Virus record (IMG/VR): IMGVR_UViG_3300027782_002369
Span: 1-58,266 of that record
Strand: one strand, 5' to 3'
DNA length: 58,266 bases
From: a virus
Below, one piece after another: positions 48,340 through 56,611 of the stretch (its first letter is position 1; the number at the start of each line of letters is the position of its first letter). The notes below the pieces were generated by a model. That model did not search any database. It worked only from the letters and a program-made list of their open reading frames with translations, and was not told the DNA's origin. Made by a program: the position numbers and the translations under genes.

Positions 48340-49782
48340 ATGTTTGCAAAAAGTAAAATAAGCCAATCAATGATTGATGCAGTTAATAAAGTTCTTGGTG
48401 AACAACCTGTAGAACAAAAGGATCAACTTCTTAATGAAGCTGGTGCACCAATCAAAGAACCTACACCTACAGGCGTAAGAGTGTATGGTAGTAGTTATGG
48501 TAATTCTGCTAAAGCAAAGAAAGACCAAACTAAATCTCCTGTTGATAATCTCAAAGGTCCAAAAGACAAAGAGATGAAAGAAGCTGCTAAACCAGATTTC
48601 TTAGACATGGACAAAGACGGTAACAAAAAAGAGCCAATGAAAAAGGCTGTTGCTGATAAGAACATGAAAGAAGAACTGAAAGGTAATCAAGATAAAATTG
48701 ATGCCAATAACAATAACAAGATTGATGGCCAAGATTTTAAAATTCTTAAAGCAAAGAAAAAAGTTAAAGAAGGTCGTGAATTTACTGAAAAACTTTTAGA
48801 AATGGTTCGTAAATCTGATGTGCCTGCTTATCTCCGTAAAGCAAAAGGCGACACACCATTGACTATGGCTGATGTTAAAGCTCCTAAGAAAGATTCTATC
48901 TCTGCTCCTGAAAATCTTGCTAAAGCTCGTAACGAAGAAGTTGAATTGAATGAAGCTTTAGACAATGGTTATAAAATCAAAATGAAACATTCTGACAAAG
49001 GTCGTATTCATGCTCCTACTGGTGAACACATTGGTGATGTTACCAAAGAAACTGGTGGTTGGAGATATCATGGAGGTCATCACTCCAAATGGTTGGGTAC
49101 TGAATCTGGACCACACTATAAAACTGGTGTAGAAAAAACAAAAGAAGCTGCGGCCAATAAAGTGGCACAAATACACCACTCATCATTAAGTGAAGAAGTT
49201 GAACACTTGAACGAAGATGATTTTGCTCACGCTAAAAAGCAAGGTTGGAGCGTTAGTCACCATTATCATCATACAAAAGTTACACATCCAAAACATGGTA
49301 TTGTTAGTATAGACCGTTATGGTGAGTGGATGCATCACCCTGACCAAGATTATCTTGGCCGTCCTAAAGGTGATTTGGTTGCTCATGGCCAATTTGATAA
49401 ATTAAATAAACATCTTTCTTCATTAAAAGAGGGATATGAACCTTCTGATGCTCCAATTACAACTGATACATTGGCTGGTCGTATGCCTGGTGGTAAATCA
49501 AACTCTTTCAAATCATTTAAAACTAGAGTTAAACCTTTAGCCAAACAAGAAGGAGAAACTGAAACTCCTGATACAAATAGTGCAGAAAAAACTTCAGCAA
49601 GATCCTCAATTAAAGCTGAAGAAGTTCAAGTTGAAGCAACTATTGCTGGTACTTCTGGTTGGGAACCAATGAAGAAAGATGTTAAAGATAAGTCTGGTGC
49701 AGTTCATACACCAATGAGCCGTGCAAAAGATTTAGCTCGTCAAGCATTTAAAACTGTTCAAAACAAAACTAAAGTAAAATAA
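48340..49782 (+). CDS. Likely virion protein with EF-hand-like motif
   Basis: This 480-residue low-complexity, Lys/Glu- and His-rich protein belongs to the late virion operon. Near residues 92-130 are DMDKDGNKKEPM and DANNNNKIDGQDF; the second follows the 12-residue EF-hand or dockerin calcium loop (Asp, Asn, Asn, Ile, Asp, Asp at the ligand positions). Repeated EEVELNE/EEVEHLNE segments resemble gp21-type Leu-x-Glu sites. It is probably an internal head or core protein; I know no enzymatic role. Confidence 0.62.
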   Translation: MFAKSKISQSMIDAVNKVLGEQPVEQKDQLLNEAGAPIKEPTPTGVRVYGSSYGNSAKAKKDQTKSPVDNLKGPKDKEMKEAAKPDFLDMDKDGNKKEPMKKAVADKNMKEELKGNQDKIDANNNNKIDGQDFKILKAKKKVKEGREFTEKLLEMVRKSDVPAYLRKAKGDTPLTMADVKAPKKDSISAPENLAKARNEEVELNEALDNGYKIKMKHSDKGRIHAPTGEHIGDVTKETGGWRYHGGHHSKWLGTESGPHYKTGVEKTKEAAANKVAQIHHSSLSEEVEHLNEDDFAHAKKQGWSVSHHYHHTKVTHPKHGIVSIDRYGEWMHHPDQDYLGRPKGDLVAHGQFDKLNKHLSSLKEGYEPSDAPITTDTLAGRMPGGKSNSFKSFKTRVKPLAKQEGETETPDTNSAEKTSARSSIKAEEVQVEATIAGTSGWEPMKKDVKDKSGAVHTPMSRAKDLARQAFKTVQNKTKVK

Positions 49783-51578
49783 TGAATCTAGCTAAAATAC
49801 TAAAAAGTATTGTTACGGAAGCAAATACTTTAAACGATTACTTAAGCTCTAGAGGTATCAATCCTAAATTTGTTTCTAGGGATACAAAGATATCTCATGC
49901 AAAGTCTGCTTTATTCCAAAAATGGAAAAGTGACCGTAAGATGGCAGAAGAAACGATATTGGAAGCTAGTGAATCTGAATTGTTAGCTAAGTATTTAAAT
50001 TCCCGTGGTATCAATCCAAAATTTGCTACCAAAGATATGAAGATTGCTCATTCTAAATCTGGTGAATTTATGAAATGGAAAAGAGACCATCAGCATTTTG
50101 AGTTGGATGAAGGTGTCGATAAAAAAGATACAGTAGTATTAGATATTCCTTTATTAATTCGTGTACTGGAATTAGCAAGAGAAGATATTAAAAGCGATAT
50201 GGATTTACACCGTGTTGTTGAGAAATTAATCTCAATTCGTAATAAAGGTGTATTAACCATGGATGATTATAATACAATCGCCAATATCAATGAAAATCAT
50301 ATTGCTATCGCTATGGGTAATATGTTAGATGATGAAGGCAGTATGGTACTAAGTCAGTTAGAACAACTGGAGAGAGCTATTACTATGATTCGCTCTTATG
50401 TTGGTAAAGACTATGAGAAACAATTACCAGCATGGGTTCAGGCTAAGATAACTCTAGCCACAGATTATGCCGATACCGTTGGTAACTACATCACCAGTAA
50501 AAATGAAAAGGTCACAGAAGAAGTTAAGAAACCAACAGGCGAATTAAAAACTGCTTGTTGGAAAGGTTATACTGCTGTTGGTCTAAAAAAGAAAAATGGT
50601 AAATCAGTTCCCAATTGTGTACCAGAAGAAACTGAAATTACTGAAGCCAAAATGCCAAGAACTACTGCTTTAGATAGATGGCGTAAAGCTGCAGCTGAGA
50701 GAGAAATCAAACACAACAATATTGAAAAGCAACGTCAAGAAAAGTTACATCAGGATCCTTCTAAAGTAACTATACCTGTGGCCAATACACAAAAAGATGA
50801 TTTGACCACGGCTATTGACCGTTTAGAAAAGCATCTGAATAAAGAAGAAATTGAACTTGATGAAATGATTAATGAAGTTCTAGGTAAAGACGCTTCAGCA
50901 GGTGATTGGATTCACGACTTTATTCATTCAGACAATCCTAAGTTTGCAGGTAAATCTAAAGCTGAACGCAAGAAGATGGCTCTTGGTGCTTACTATGGTA
51001 AACAAAATGAAGAATTCGAACAATTGGATGAACTCAAAAAGTCCACAGTATTCTCTTGGTTAAAACAACAACCAGTTGTACCTGTAAGAAAACCAGGTAG
51101 CGATAGGGTATCATATAATCAAAAAGTTAAAAACCACAGTAAGAGTTGGAATAGAGCTTTAGACCGCTTAGCTGGTTACAAGCCAACAAGCGAGAACACA
51201 TTAGATTCTTTAGCTGCAACAGAAGCACCATGTGATAATTCAGATATGACAAATGGTACCACTTCCAAAGCAGCAAAAATGGTAAAAGATTTAAAGAAGA
51301 AAACCGTTAAAGAAGAAACTTATGATTGGGAGAAAGATGATAAATCTTCCATGCAAAAACCATATGGTAAGGCACCAAAAATCAATGTAACCGATAAAAA
51401 GGGTACGTTAGGTGACACTAAACCAGAAGCAAGAGCAGTAATGAAAGGTGGTACAACTCTGACTGGTCAACCAAGAGATATGGTTGAGATTGATCCATCC
51501 ATGACACAAAGACCAGGTCAAGATAAAGGTCAAAGTACTTTTACTAGTCCCACCGGTAAGAAGTCACCGTCACTTTAA
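49782..51578 (+). CDS. Modular virion-type protein with internal repeat
   Basis: This 598-residue protein holds a 35-residue repeat near its start: LNDYLSSRGINPKFVSRD and LAKYLNSRGINPKFATKD, each followed by a K(I/M)xHxKS...KWK segment. Further modules are a cysteine-pair CWKGYTAVGLKKKNG element (about residue 265) and a DASAGDWIHDFIHSDNPKF segment (about 370), both of types I recall from T4-like phage virion proteins. Long polar linkers join them. It closes the late operon that starts at 45288. A structural or internal head role is inferred from context. Confidence 0.62.
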   Translation: MNLAKILKSIVTEANTLNDYLSSRGINPKFVSRDTKISHAKSALFQKWKSDRKMAEETILEASESELLAKYLNSRGINPKFATKDMKIAHSKSGEFMKWKRDHQHFELDEGVDKKDTVVLDIPLLIRVLELAREDIKSDMDLHRVVEKLISIRNKGVLTMDDYNTIANINENHIAIAMGNMLDDEGSMVLSQLEQLERAITMIRSYVGKDYEKQLPAWVQAKITLATDYADTVGNYITSKNEKVTEEVKKPTGELKTACWKGYTAVGLKKKNGKSVPNCVPEETEITEAKMPRTTALDRWRKAAAEREIKHNNIEKQRQEKLHQDPSKVTIPVANTQKDDLTTAIDRLEKHLNKEEIELDEMINEVLGKDASAGDWIHDFIHSDNPKFAGKSKAERKKMALGAYYGKQNEEFEQLDELKKSTVFSWLKQQPVVPVRKPGSDRVSYNQKVKNHSKSWNRALDRLAGYKPTSENTLDSLAATEAPCDNSDMTNGTTSKAAKMVKDLKKKTVKEETYDWEKDDKSSMQKPYGKAPKINVTDKKGTLGDTKPEARAVMKGGTTLTGQPRDMVEIDPSMTQRPGQDKGQSTFTSPTGKKSPSL

Positions 51579-51584
51579 TTAATA

Positions 51585-51592
51585 GATAAATA
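51585..51592 (+). promoter_or_regulatory. Late promoter
   Basis: GATAAATA, one base from the consensus octamer and followed by GTACTAT, lies six bases after the preceding gene and 33 bases before the structural gene at 51625. Confidence 0.62.
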
Positions 51593-51624
51593 GTACTATA
51601 ACCCGAGGTTAAAAGGAGAAAAAA

Positions 51625-52263
51625 ATGCCATTATGGGGAAATACAGACGCTAATACAGCGAAACCACGATTTTCAGAACTACGTCAAGTTCGGTTGTCAG
51701 CGACTGCAACAGCTGCTAACACTGGAGTTCTTGCGGGAGCTGCTTCAGGAAACACAGTAATTACTGTAGCAAATGGTACAGGTACTATTGTTATAGGACA
51801 ATTTGTTTATGGAGGAAATGTTTCACAAATTAATTCTTCGGGACAACGTGATTTCTTTAAGGGAAATAATACTGTTCTTTCAGTTGTTGGAGGTAATTTT
51901 GGTACTTCTAATGTTGTATTAAGCTCTCCTGTTACAGCTTTGGTAACCAACGGAACATCACTCACTTTTGATACTGCAATAACTTACAATTCAAATGTTG
52001 CCAACACTTTCTTTAGTGATACTATTTTGGTAACTTCAACTCGTATGGCTAACACTTCTGGTACTACTGGTCGTGGAGGTTCTACCGTGGCTAATACACT
52101 ACTTGGTTCTGTCAATCAAGGATGGAATCGTATTACTCGTAAAATCAATAACGATGGTACAATTCGTTTCCTTAAAGAAACATTGATTGCTTTAGCTAAT
52201 TCTTCAGCAGCAAATGCAAGTTCTGCCAATACTAGTTCAAACGCTATCTTTGGTGGTCTGTAA
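51625..52263 (+). CDS. Probable virion structural protein (212 aa)
   Basis: This 212-residue protein begins MPLWGNTDANTAKPRF and is rich in Thr, Ser, Asn, Gly and Ala in alternating strands, as in phage head-fibre or decoration proteins. It has its own late promoter, an AAAAGGAG ribosome site and a terminator, all pointing to high late expression. The tail end is a Ser/Ala/Asn repeat. The exact place in the virion is unknown. Confidence 0.7.
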   Translation: MPLWGNTDANTAKPRFSELRQVRLSATATAANTGVLAGAASGNTVITVANGTGTIVIGQFVYGGNVSQINSSGQRDFFKGNNTVLSVVGGNFGTSNVVLSSPVTALVTNGTSLTFDTAITYNSNVANTFFSDTILVTSTRMANTSGTTGRGGSTVANTLLGSVNQGWNRITRKINNDGTIRFLKETLIALANSSAANASSANTSSNAIFGGL

Positions 52264-52286
52264 TTAAAGTTTTTTGATTTTATTAG

Positions 52287-52311
52287 AAATGGGAGCTACG
52301 GCTCCCATTTT
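52287..52311 (+). terminator. Rho-independent terminator
   Basis: AAATGGGAGC (52287-52296) pairs with GCTCCCATTT (52301-52310) around TACG, a 10-bp perfect stem. The T run is short and partly in the stem. It closes the structural gene unit. Confidence 0.85.
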
Positions 52312-52331
52312 CATCTGAAAGAATAATAATA

Positions 52332-52718
52332 ATGTTTGATGATTTAAATGATGAAAACTTTATGATATATGCAATGAAGTGTTATTCAGCACCAAATTGT
52401 ATTATGTCAGAATTTGAAGGAGATATCAAACGAACCAAATATCTGAAAAGGTTGTTTCGTAGATATAAAACTTCAAAGTCATTAAAAGAACGATTGATAT
52501 TAAATCACATCATTCTATTGAATAATGTTTTTGGATTAGAACCAACAGCAAGAATATTATTTTATAGAATTGATGAAAGAGATTATGATATATTGAAAAC
52601 GTTTTTGTGTTACTTAAACATAATGCCAGAAGTTGTTCTTGGCATTAAAGGTAAAAACATTTATTCGGCTGAAATTCCGGTTGAGATTAATATCGCAGAG
52701 ATACTACTAAAGATATGA
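52332..52718 (+). CDS. Conserved T4-like phage protein (128 aa)
   Basis: This 128-residue helical protein begins MFDDLNDENFMIYAMKCY and has a KYLKRLFRRYKTSKSLKERLILNHIILL core. I recall this family as a widespread conserved hypothetical of T4-like cyanophages and their relatives; its function is not known to me. It overlaps the next gene by four bases. No ribosome site better than GAAAGAA is seen. Confidence 0.75.
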   Translation: MFDDLNDENFMIYAMKCYSAPNCIMSEFEGDIKRTKYLKRLFRRYKTSKSLKERLILNHIILLNNVFGLEPTARILFYRIDERDYDILKTFLCYLNIMPEVVLGIKGKNIYSAEIPVEINIAEILLKI

Positions 52719-53197
52719 AAACATTCAAACAATACTTAGAAGAAGCTTGCTGCTGTGTTACAGCCTTAGAAAAAGGTTTAAAGAAGTTGGATAACCACGA
52801 TTATGATTCAATTAATAAATTAATGATGGATATATCTAAAAAAGGTAATACCACAGGCAAAGATTTACACGATGATTTTGTGGCCAAACACGGAAAAACT
52901 CCTGATGATTGGATTAAAGAACACATAGAAGAATCAGCTGCTTGGCAAAGAAAAGCAGGTAAGAATCCTGAAGGCGGATTAAATCGTAAAGGTATTGCTT
53001 CTTATCGTAGAGAAAATCCTGGTTCTAAACTATCAATGGCTGTCACAACACCTCCATCAAAATTGGATCCAGATTCTAAAGCAGCAAAGCGTAGAAAATC
53101 ATTCTGTGCTCGCATGGGTGGTATGCCAGGTCCTATGAAGAAACCCAACGGTGAGCCAACTCGTAAAGCACTATCATTAAGAAAGTGGAACTGCTAA
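52715..53197 (+). CDS. DUF6321-like protein with possible capsid targeting sequence
   Basis: This 160-residue protein begins MKTFKQYLEEA, very close to the T4 IPIII capsid targeting sequence as I recall it, with a Leu-x-Glu cleavage site at residues 8-10. A C-terminal half with SAAWQRKAGKNPEGGLN, then SKAAKRRKSFCARMGG and LSLRKWNC resembles the DUF6321 phage family. It is basic and could bind DNA inside the head. Its stop codon overlaps the next gene's ATG. Confidence 0.68.
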   Translation: MKTFKQYLEEACCCVTALEKGLKKLDNHDYDSINKLMMDISKKGNTTGKDLHDDFVAKHGKTPDDWIKEHIEESAAWQRKAGKNPEGGLNRKGIASYRRENPGSKLSMAVTTPPSKLDPDSKAAKRRKSFCARMGGMPGPMKKPNGEPTRKALSLRKWNC

Positions 53198-53454
53198 TGA
53201 AAACATTTAAACAATATTTGGATGAAAAAGGTAGATGTTGGACTGGTTATAAACCTGTTAAGGGTAAGAAACCTTTTTCTGATAATAGTTGTGTCAAAGA
53301 AGATGGAATGGGTGGTGCTGTATCAGCAGGACCAACTAATGCTGTGAGTTCTGGTGCAATTGCAGGTTCTGGTGGTAAAGGTGGTGAACCTGGTGTATCT
53401 AAGAAAAGAAATCCCGTAATGATGGGAATAGAACGTAGAAAAGCACCACAATAA
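53197..53454 (+). CDS. Small protein with possible capsid targeting sequence (85 aa)
   Basis: From the ATG at 53197 the first ten residues MKTFKQYLDE repeat those of the previous gene (MKTFKQYLEE). The rest includes a CWTGYKPVKGKKPFSDNSC module like that in the protein at 49782, a Gly/Ala/Ser-rich linker and a basic end. The protein is probably packaged and cleaved. The in-frame start at 53185 adds four residues and lacks the targeting-like beginning. Confidence 0.65.
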   Translation: MKTFKQYLDEKGRCWTGYKPVKGKKPFSDNSCVKEDGMGGAVSAGPTNAVSSGAIAGSGGKGGEPGVSKKRNPVMMGIERRKAPQ

Positions 53455-53456
53455 TT

Positions 53457-53936
53457 ATGTGGTTTCTTTTGTCATTTGTTCCTAATTGGTTTGTTGAATA
53501 CTTTGTCCATATTATTTTTGGATTGGGTTTTTCTGGTTTAGTAACTGGAATGTTTTTAAGTAAGATTCCATTTATTAGTCAGTATGGATTTTTAATTAAA
53601 ACCGTTTCTACTGTATTACTTGTTATTGGTATTTTCTTAGAAGGTGGATTAACAACCGAAATGTCATATCGTGCCAAAATTGCTGATATGGAAGCAAAAG
53701 TAAAGATTGCTGGAGAACAATCAAAAAAAGAAAATCTTAAATTAGAAAAAAAGTTGAATGAAAATGTTGAATTTATTAAAAAGAAATCTGATGAAAATAA
53801 ACAAGCAATTGAATCAAATCGCTCTAGTATTAATGCTGAGTGTAAGCTTTCTGATACTGCCTGGATGCTCTACAACCGTAGCAGTCAAAATGCCATGGCC
53901 GGAAGTACCAGCAAATCTAATGGAACCAGCAAGTGA
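53457..53936 (+). CDS. Probable i-spanin (Rz-like)
   Basis: This 159-residue protein has hydrophobic membrane segments in its first 65 residues (FVEYFVHIIFGLGFSGLVTGMF and ISTVLL-type region) and a charged coiled-coil after that (MEAKVKIAGEQSKKENLKLE). An outer-membrane lipoprotein gene starts inside it in another frame, the arrangement of Rz/Rz1 spanin pairs that fuse the inner and outer membranes at lysis. The N-terminal membrane part is larger than the single helix of lambda Rz. Confidence 0.68.
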   Translation: MWFLLSFVPNWFVEYFVHIIFGLGFSGLVTGMFLSKIPFISQYGFLIKTVSTVLLVIGIFLEGGLTTEMSYRAKIADMEAKVKIAGEQSKKENLKLEKKLNENVEFIKKKSDENKQAIESNRSSINAECKLSDTAWMLYNRSSQNAMAGSTSKSNGTSK

Positions 53937-54090
53937 TTTAAAGCCTTTACCAGAAGATAAGAAAACTTTAACCGATTTATTAGAAAACGCCAACGACAAC
54001 TATAGTAGTTATTATACACTAAAAGAAAAGTATAATAGTTGGATAGAGTGGTATAAGATGCAGAAAACAATATATGAAGGTGTAAAATGA
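53791..54090 (+). CDS. Probable o-spanin (Rz1-like lipoprotein)
   Basis: From the ATG at 53791 the product has 99 residues: a basic start, a hydrophobic signal (ALVLMLSVSFLILPGCS) ending in a lipobox LPGC, then a proline-containing mature part (MPWPEVPANLMEP) and a helical end. It overlaps the i-spanin by 146 bases in another frame, typical of embedded spanin pairs. Signal peptidase II cleavage before the cysteine would leave an outer-membrane lipoprotein. Confidence 0.75.
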   Translation: MKINKQLNQIALVLMLSVSFLILPGCSTTVAVKMPWPEVPANLMEPASDLKPLPEDKKTLTDLLENANDNYSSYYTLKEKYNSWIEWYKMQKTIYEGVK

Positions 54091-54467
54091 AAAGAATTCT
54101 TATTTCGTTATTTGCACTACAACTATCGGGATGTGCTTTGTGGGATATCTACAACTTATCGAGTTATGACACAAATGAATATGCTTTGGTTAATAAGGTA
54201 AGAACAATTGCTCAAACATCCAAAGTATGTGACGAAGTAACAGTTAAGAACTTATATCTGACAACTGTAGAATTGAATAACTTTAGTCAATATGTAAAAG
54301 GTAACAATTCTTCAAATATTAAGATGAATGAAGGTTTACTTAAAATTGTAACCGAACTATATGATAGAGAGCAACCAGTTCCATCGGCCTATTGCAAAGC
54401 AAAACTAAATATAATTGGTATTTCAGCAGAAAGAATCCAACAAGTTACAGGAAGCAAGCAAAAATGA
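54087..54467 (+). CDS. Lipoprotein (126 aa)
   Basis: This protein starts MKRILISLFALQLSGCAL, a short signal peptide with the lipobox LSGC at residues 13-16. The mature part is helical with two further cysteines. It overlaps the o-spanin by four bases and belongs to the lysis/membrane operon. It may be a second outer-membrane partner or a superinfection factor; no family is recognised. Confidence 0.7.
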   Translation: MKRILISLFALQLSGCALWDIYNLSSYDTNEYALVNKVRTIAQTSKVCDEVTVKNLYLTTVELNNFSQYVKGNNSSNIKMNEGLLKIVTELYDREQPVPSAYCKAKLNIIGISAERIQQVTGSKQK

Positions 54468-54676
54468 CACAATTTCAAGAATTAGCAAATTTAGCAAGTT
54501 CATACAAACAACAGTATGAAACAGGTCAATTATCGGCCAAAGATTTTAAAGAGTTAATTGAAGATTTAAATATTGCAGACCACATTCAAAGTGAAGCTGC
54601 ACAGTTGGAACAGGATCAATACTATCAATTGGTTTTGGTAAATGCTTTAGATTTAGCCGCTTCATTACCAGTTTAA
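54464..54676 (+). CDS. Small acidic helical protein (70 aa)
   Basis: From the ATG at 54464 the 70-residue product is acidic and helical (TQFQELANLASSYKQQYET, then DFKELIEDLNIAD). It has no signal or membrane segment. ATGA overlap with the lipoprotein supports this start over the in-frame ATG at 54392. The function is unknown. Confidence 0.72.
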   Translation: MTQFQELANLASSYKQQYETGQLSAKDFKELIEDLNIADHIQSEAAQLEQDQYYQLVLVNALDLAASLPV

Positions 54677-54686
54677 GGAGATTTAA

Positions 54687-54803
54687 ATGACAGATATTCT
54701 ATTTTGGGCAGCAGTTGGTGCTTTTATTGGTTGGAATTTTCCACAGCCATTTTGGGCAAAAGCAATTCAAGCAAAAGTTCTAAGCATGATTTCCAAAAAG
54801 TAA
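54687..54803 (+). CDS. Small membrane protein (38 aa)
   Basis: A 38-codon frame with AAGGAG eight bases before the ATG encodes a membrane helix (ILFWAAVGAFIGWNFPQPFW) and a basic tail (KAIQAKVLSMISKK). It directly precedes the endolysin. A small holin-like or antiholin-like role is possible from position alone. Confidence 0.65.
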   Translation: MTDILFWAAVGAFIGWNFPQPFWAKAIQAKVLSMISKK

Positions 54804-54807
54804 TTCA

Positions 54808-55431
54808 ATGGAACTGACTAAAGAACAATTAAAGCAATTATTACCAAAGAATCCATACATTGATAACTGGTATGGTGCTCTTTCACAATTGTTACCAGAT
54901 TATGAGATTAATACTCCTCAGCGTATTGCAGCTTTTATTGCACAATGCGCTCATGAATCCGGTGAGTTTACCACACTTAAAGAAAACTTAAATTACAGAG
55001 CACCTACACTCCGTAAGATTTTTCCTAAGTATTTCCCTAATGATGAGATTGCCAACCAATACGCCAGTCTTCCAAACAAACAGGAGGCGATTGCTAACAA
55101 GGTCTACGCTAATCGTATGGGCAACGGCGATGAAGCGTCTGGTGATGGTTTCCGTTACTGTGGTCGTGGTCTAATCCAATTGACAGGTAAAGATAATTAC
55201 ACATGGTTTGCCGCTTCTATTGGTATTACACCAGATGAAGCATCAGAATATCTACAAACATTTGAAGGTGCTGCTCAATCTGCTTGCTGGTTTTGGGAAA
55301 CAAACAATCTAAACCAATGGGCTGATAAAGGCGACATCTTAACATTAACTAAGCGTATCAATGGTGGCACCATTGGACTTGAAGATAGAATTAAACATTA
55401 TGAACACGCTAAACATATTTTGGAGGCATAA
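54808..55431 (+). CDS. Endolysin, GH19 (chitinase-like) family
   Basis: This 207-residue protein is a glycoside hydrolase family 19 lysozyme. The catalytic acid lies in AHESGEF (about residues 50-56), followed by LNYRAPTLRKIFPKYF and GFRYCGRGLIQLTG (about 110-124), both conserved in the family. It cleaves peptidoglycan at lysis. There is no signal peptide, so a holin is needed. It lies among spanin and holin-like genes and overlaps the next gene by one base. Confidence 0.93.
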   Translation: MELTKEQLKQLLPKNPYIDNWYGALSQLLPDYEINTPQRIAAFIAQCAHESGEFTTLKENLNYRAPTLRKIFPKYFPNDEIANQYASLPNKQEAIANKVYANRMGNGDEASGDGFRYCGRGLIQLTGKDNYTWFAASIGITPDEASEYLQTFEGAAQSACWFWETNNLNQWADKGDILTLTKRINGGTIGLEDRIKHYEHAKHILEA

Positions 55432-55886
55432 TGTCAACACAAGAACAAAATATAGATGAACTCTATGTTAAAGTTGGTAAGTTAGAAGAAACGGTTACAT
55501 CATCAGGTAGTAAAGGCGCATTGGTTGAAAAGATGACTTTTGCTGGTATTCCTATTATGTTTAGTTGTATTGTTTATTTGATGTCAGCATTGAGTAGCGC
55601 TAACCATGAACTTACTATTCTTCAAAGTAAAATCAATGTGGTAGTAAATGCTGAAAACAAAGCAATCCCTCCACAAGGAACTACTATTGAAATGGAAAGA
55701 ATTAAAGAAGAAGCTGCTCTTGCACGAGCTGCCATGACTTTAGAAAGAACAAAAGATATGATGGCCATGAAAGAAGAAGCTTCATTAAGCCGTGCTAAAG
55801 TTGCTTCTGATTCAGCTGCAGCTAGAGCCGAATTAGACAAACGTATTTCAATTCTTGAATGGCGTATGAACAAGGCAGGAAAATAA
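55431..55886 (+). CDS. Membrane-anchored coiled-coil protein (151 aa)
   Basis: The product has a polar N-terminal helix, one membrane helix (FAGIPIMFSCIVYLMSALSS, about residues 37-56) and a long Ala/Glu/Lys/Met-rich coiled coil. It belongs to the lysis/membrane run and could be a further spanin-like or holin-associated factor. No known family is recognised. Confidence 0.68.
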   Translation: MSTQEQNIDELYVKVGKLEETVTSSGSKGALVEKMTFAGIPIMFSCIVYLMSALSSANHELTILQSKINVVVNAENKAIPPQGTTIEMERIKEEAALARAAMTLERTKDMMAMKEEASLSRAKVASDSAAARAELDKRISILEWRMNKAGK

Positions 55887-55887
55887 G

Positions 55888-56169
55888 ATGAACGATAAGA
55901 AGTTAGTCAAGTGGTTACTTTTGTTATTATTGTTACCTCTTGGCTTGGCTTTGTTTAGTGAGGAAAGATTCCGCTATCCTTGCCAAGACCCAGCAAATTG
56001 GGATAAAGAAATTTGCCAAAGACCATTATGTGATGTGACTAGAACTTGTCCAGACCATATCTTTAAAGGACAGCGTGACCCAAAATTAGGACCAACAAAT
56101 GAACCGAATAAAACAACTAATACACCTGTGTCTGGAATGGGCACACAAGGAGCAAACTGTGGAAAATAA
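55888..56169 (+). CDS. Membrane-anchored or secreted Cys-rich protein (93 aa)
   Basis: After MNDKK the protein has a membrane helix or uncleaved signal (LVKWLLLLLLLPLGLALF) and then six cysteines spread over a polar region (YPCQDPANWDKEICQRPLC and more), which suggests a disulfide-rich periplasmic domain. Its end overlaps the next gene by 11 bases. No family is recognised. Confidence 0.68.
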   Translation: MNDKKLVKWLLLLLLLPLGLALFSEERFRYPCQDPANWDKEICQRPLCDVTRTCPDHIFKGQRDPKLGPTNEPNKTTNTPVSGMGTQGANCGK

Positions 56170-56611
56170 ACAAACATTCCTTTATACTGAAGAGCAGTTA
56201 ATGGCTCGACTGAAGTTCTTTATTGGTATCTGCTTATCACTTACCTTGTTTGGTATTGTATTTGTTGTGTTGTATTCTTTGATTTTTGTTACACAACCAC
56301 TCAATGCCATTTCACCAATCGACCAAAAGTTTTTTGAGTTGGTTATTCCTATTGCCACATTCTTGACTGGTACATTGTCCGGCATTATGTTGGCTGGTGG
56401 TGATAAAGATGCTCAGAAGATGGCGTTGCAAGCAGCTACAAGACCAACAACAGTATCACCAGCACCAGTAACTCCATCAACATCTTTTGGTGGCATAACA
56501 TCTCCTGCTTTTAATACATCATCGTTTGCACCGGCACCATTTACATCAGGTGTTGTAATGAGTTCAACAGGTAAACCAATGCCTGTCCAACCACCACAGC
56601 CTGAATTATGA
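56159..56611 (+). CDS. Two-helix membrane protein with Pro/Thr-rich tail
   Basis: I place the start at GTG 56159 (AGGAGC eight bases before), giving 150 residues; a longer frame from 56099 lies inside the previous gene. Two membrane helices (about residues 20-43 and 61-79) are followed by a Pro/Ser/Thr-rich low-complexity tail. A holin-like function is possible from topology and position. The ATG 41 bases further on is an alternative start. Confidence 0.62.
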   Translation: MENKQTFLYTEEQLMARLKFFIGICLSLTLFGIVFVVLYSLIFVTQPLNAISPIDQKFFELVIPIATFLTGTLSGIMLAGGDKDAQKMALQAATRPTTVSPAPVTPSTSFGGITSPAFNTSSFAPAPFTSGVVMSSTGKPMPVQPPQPEL

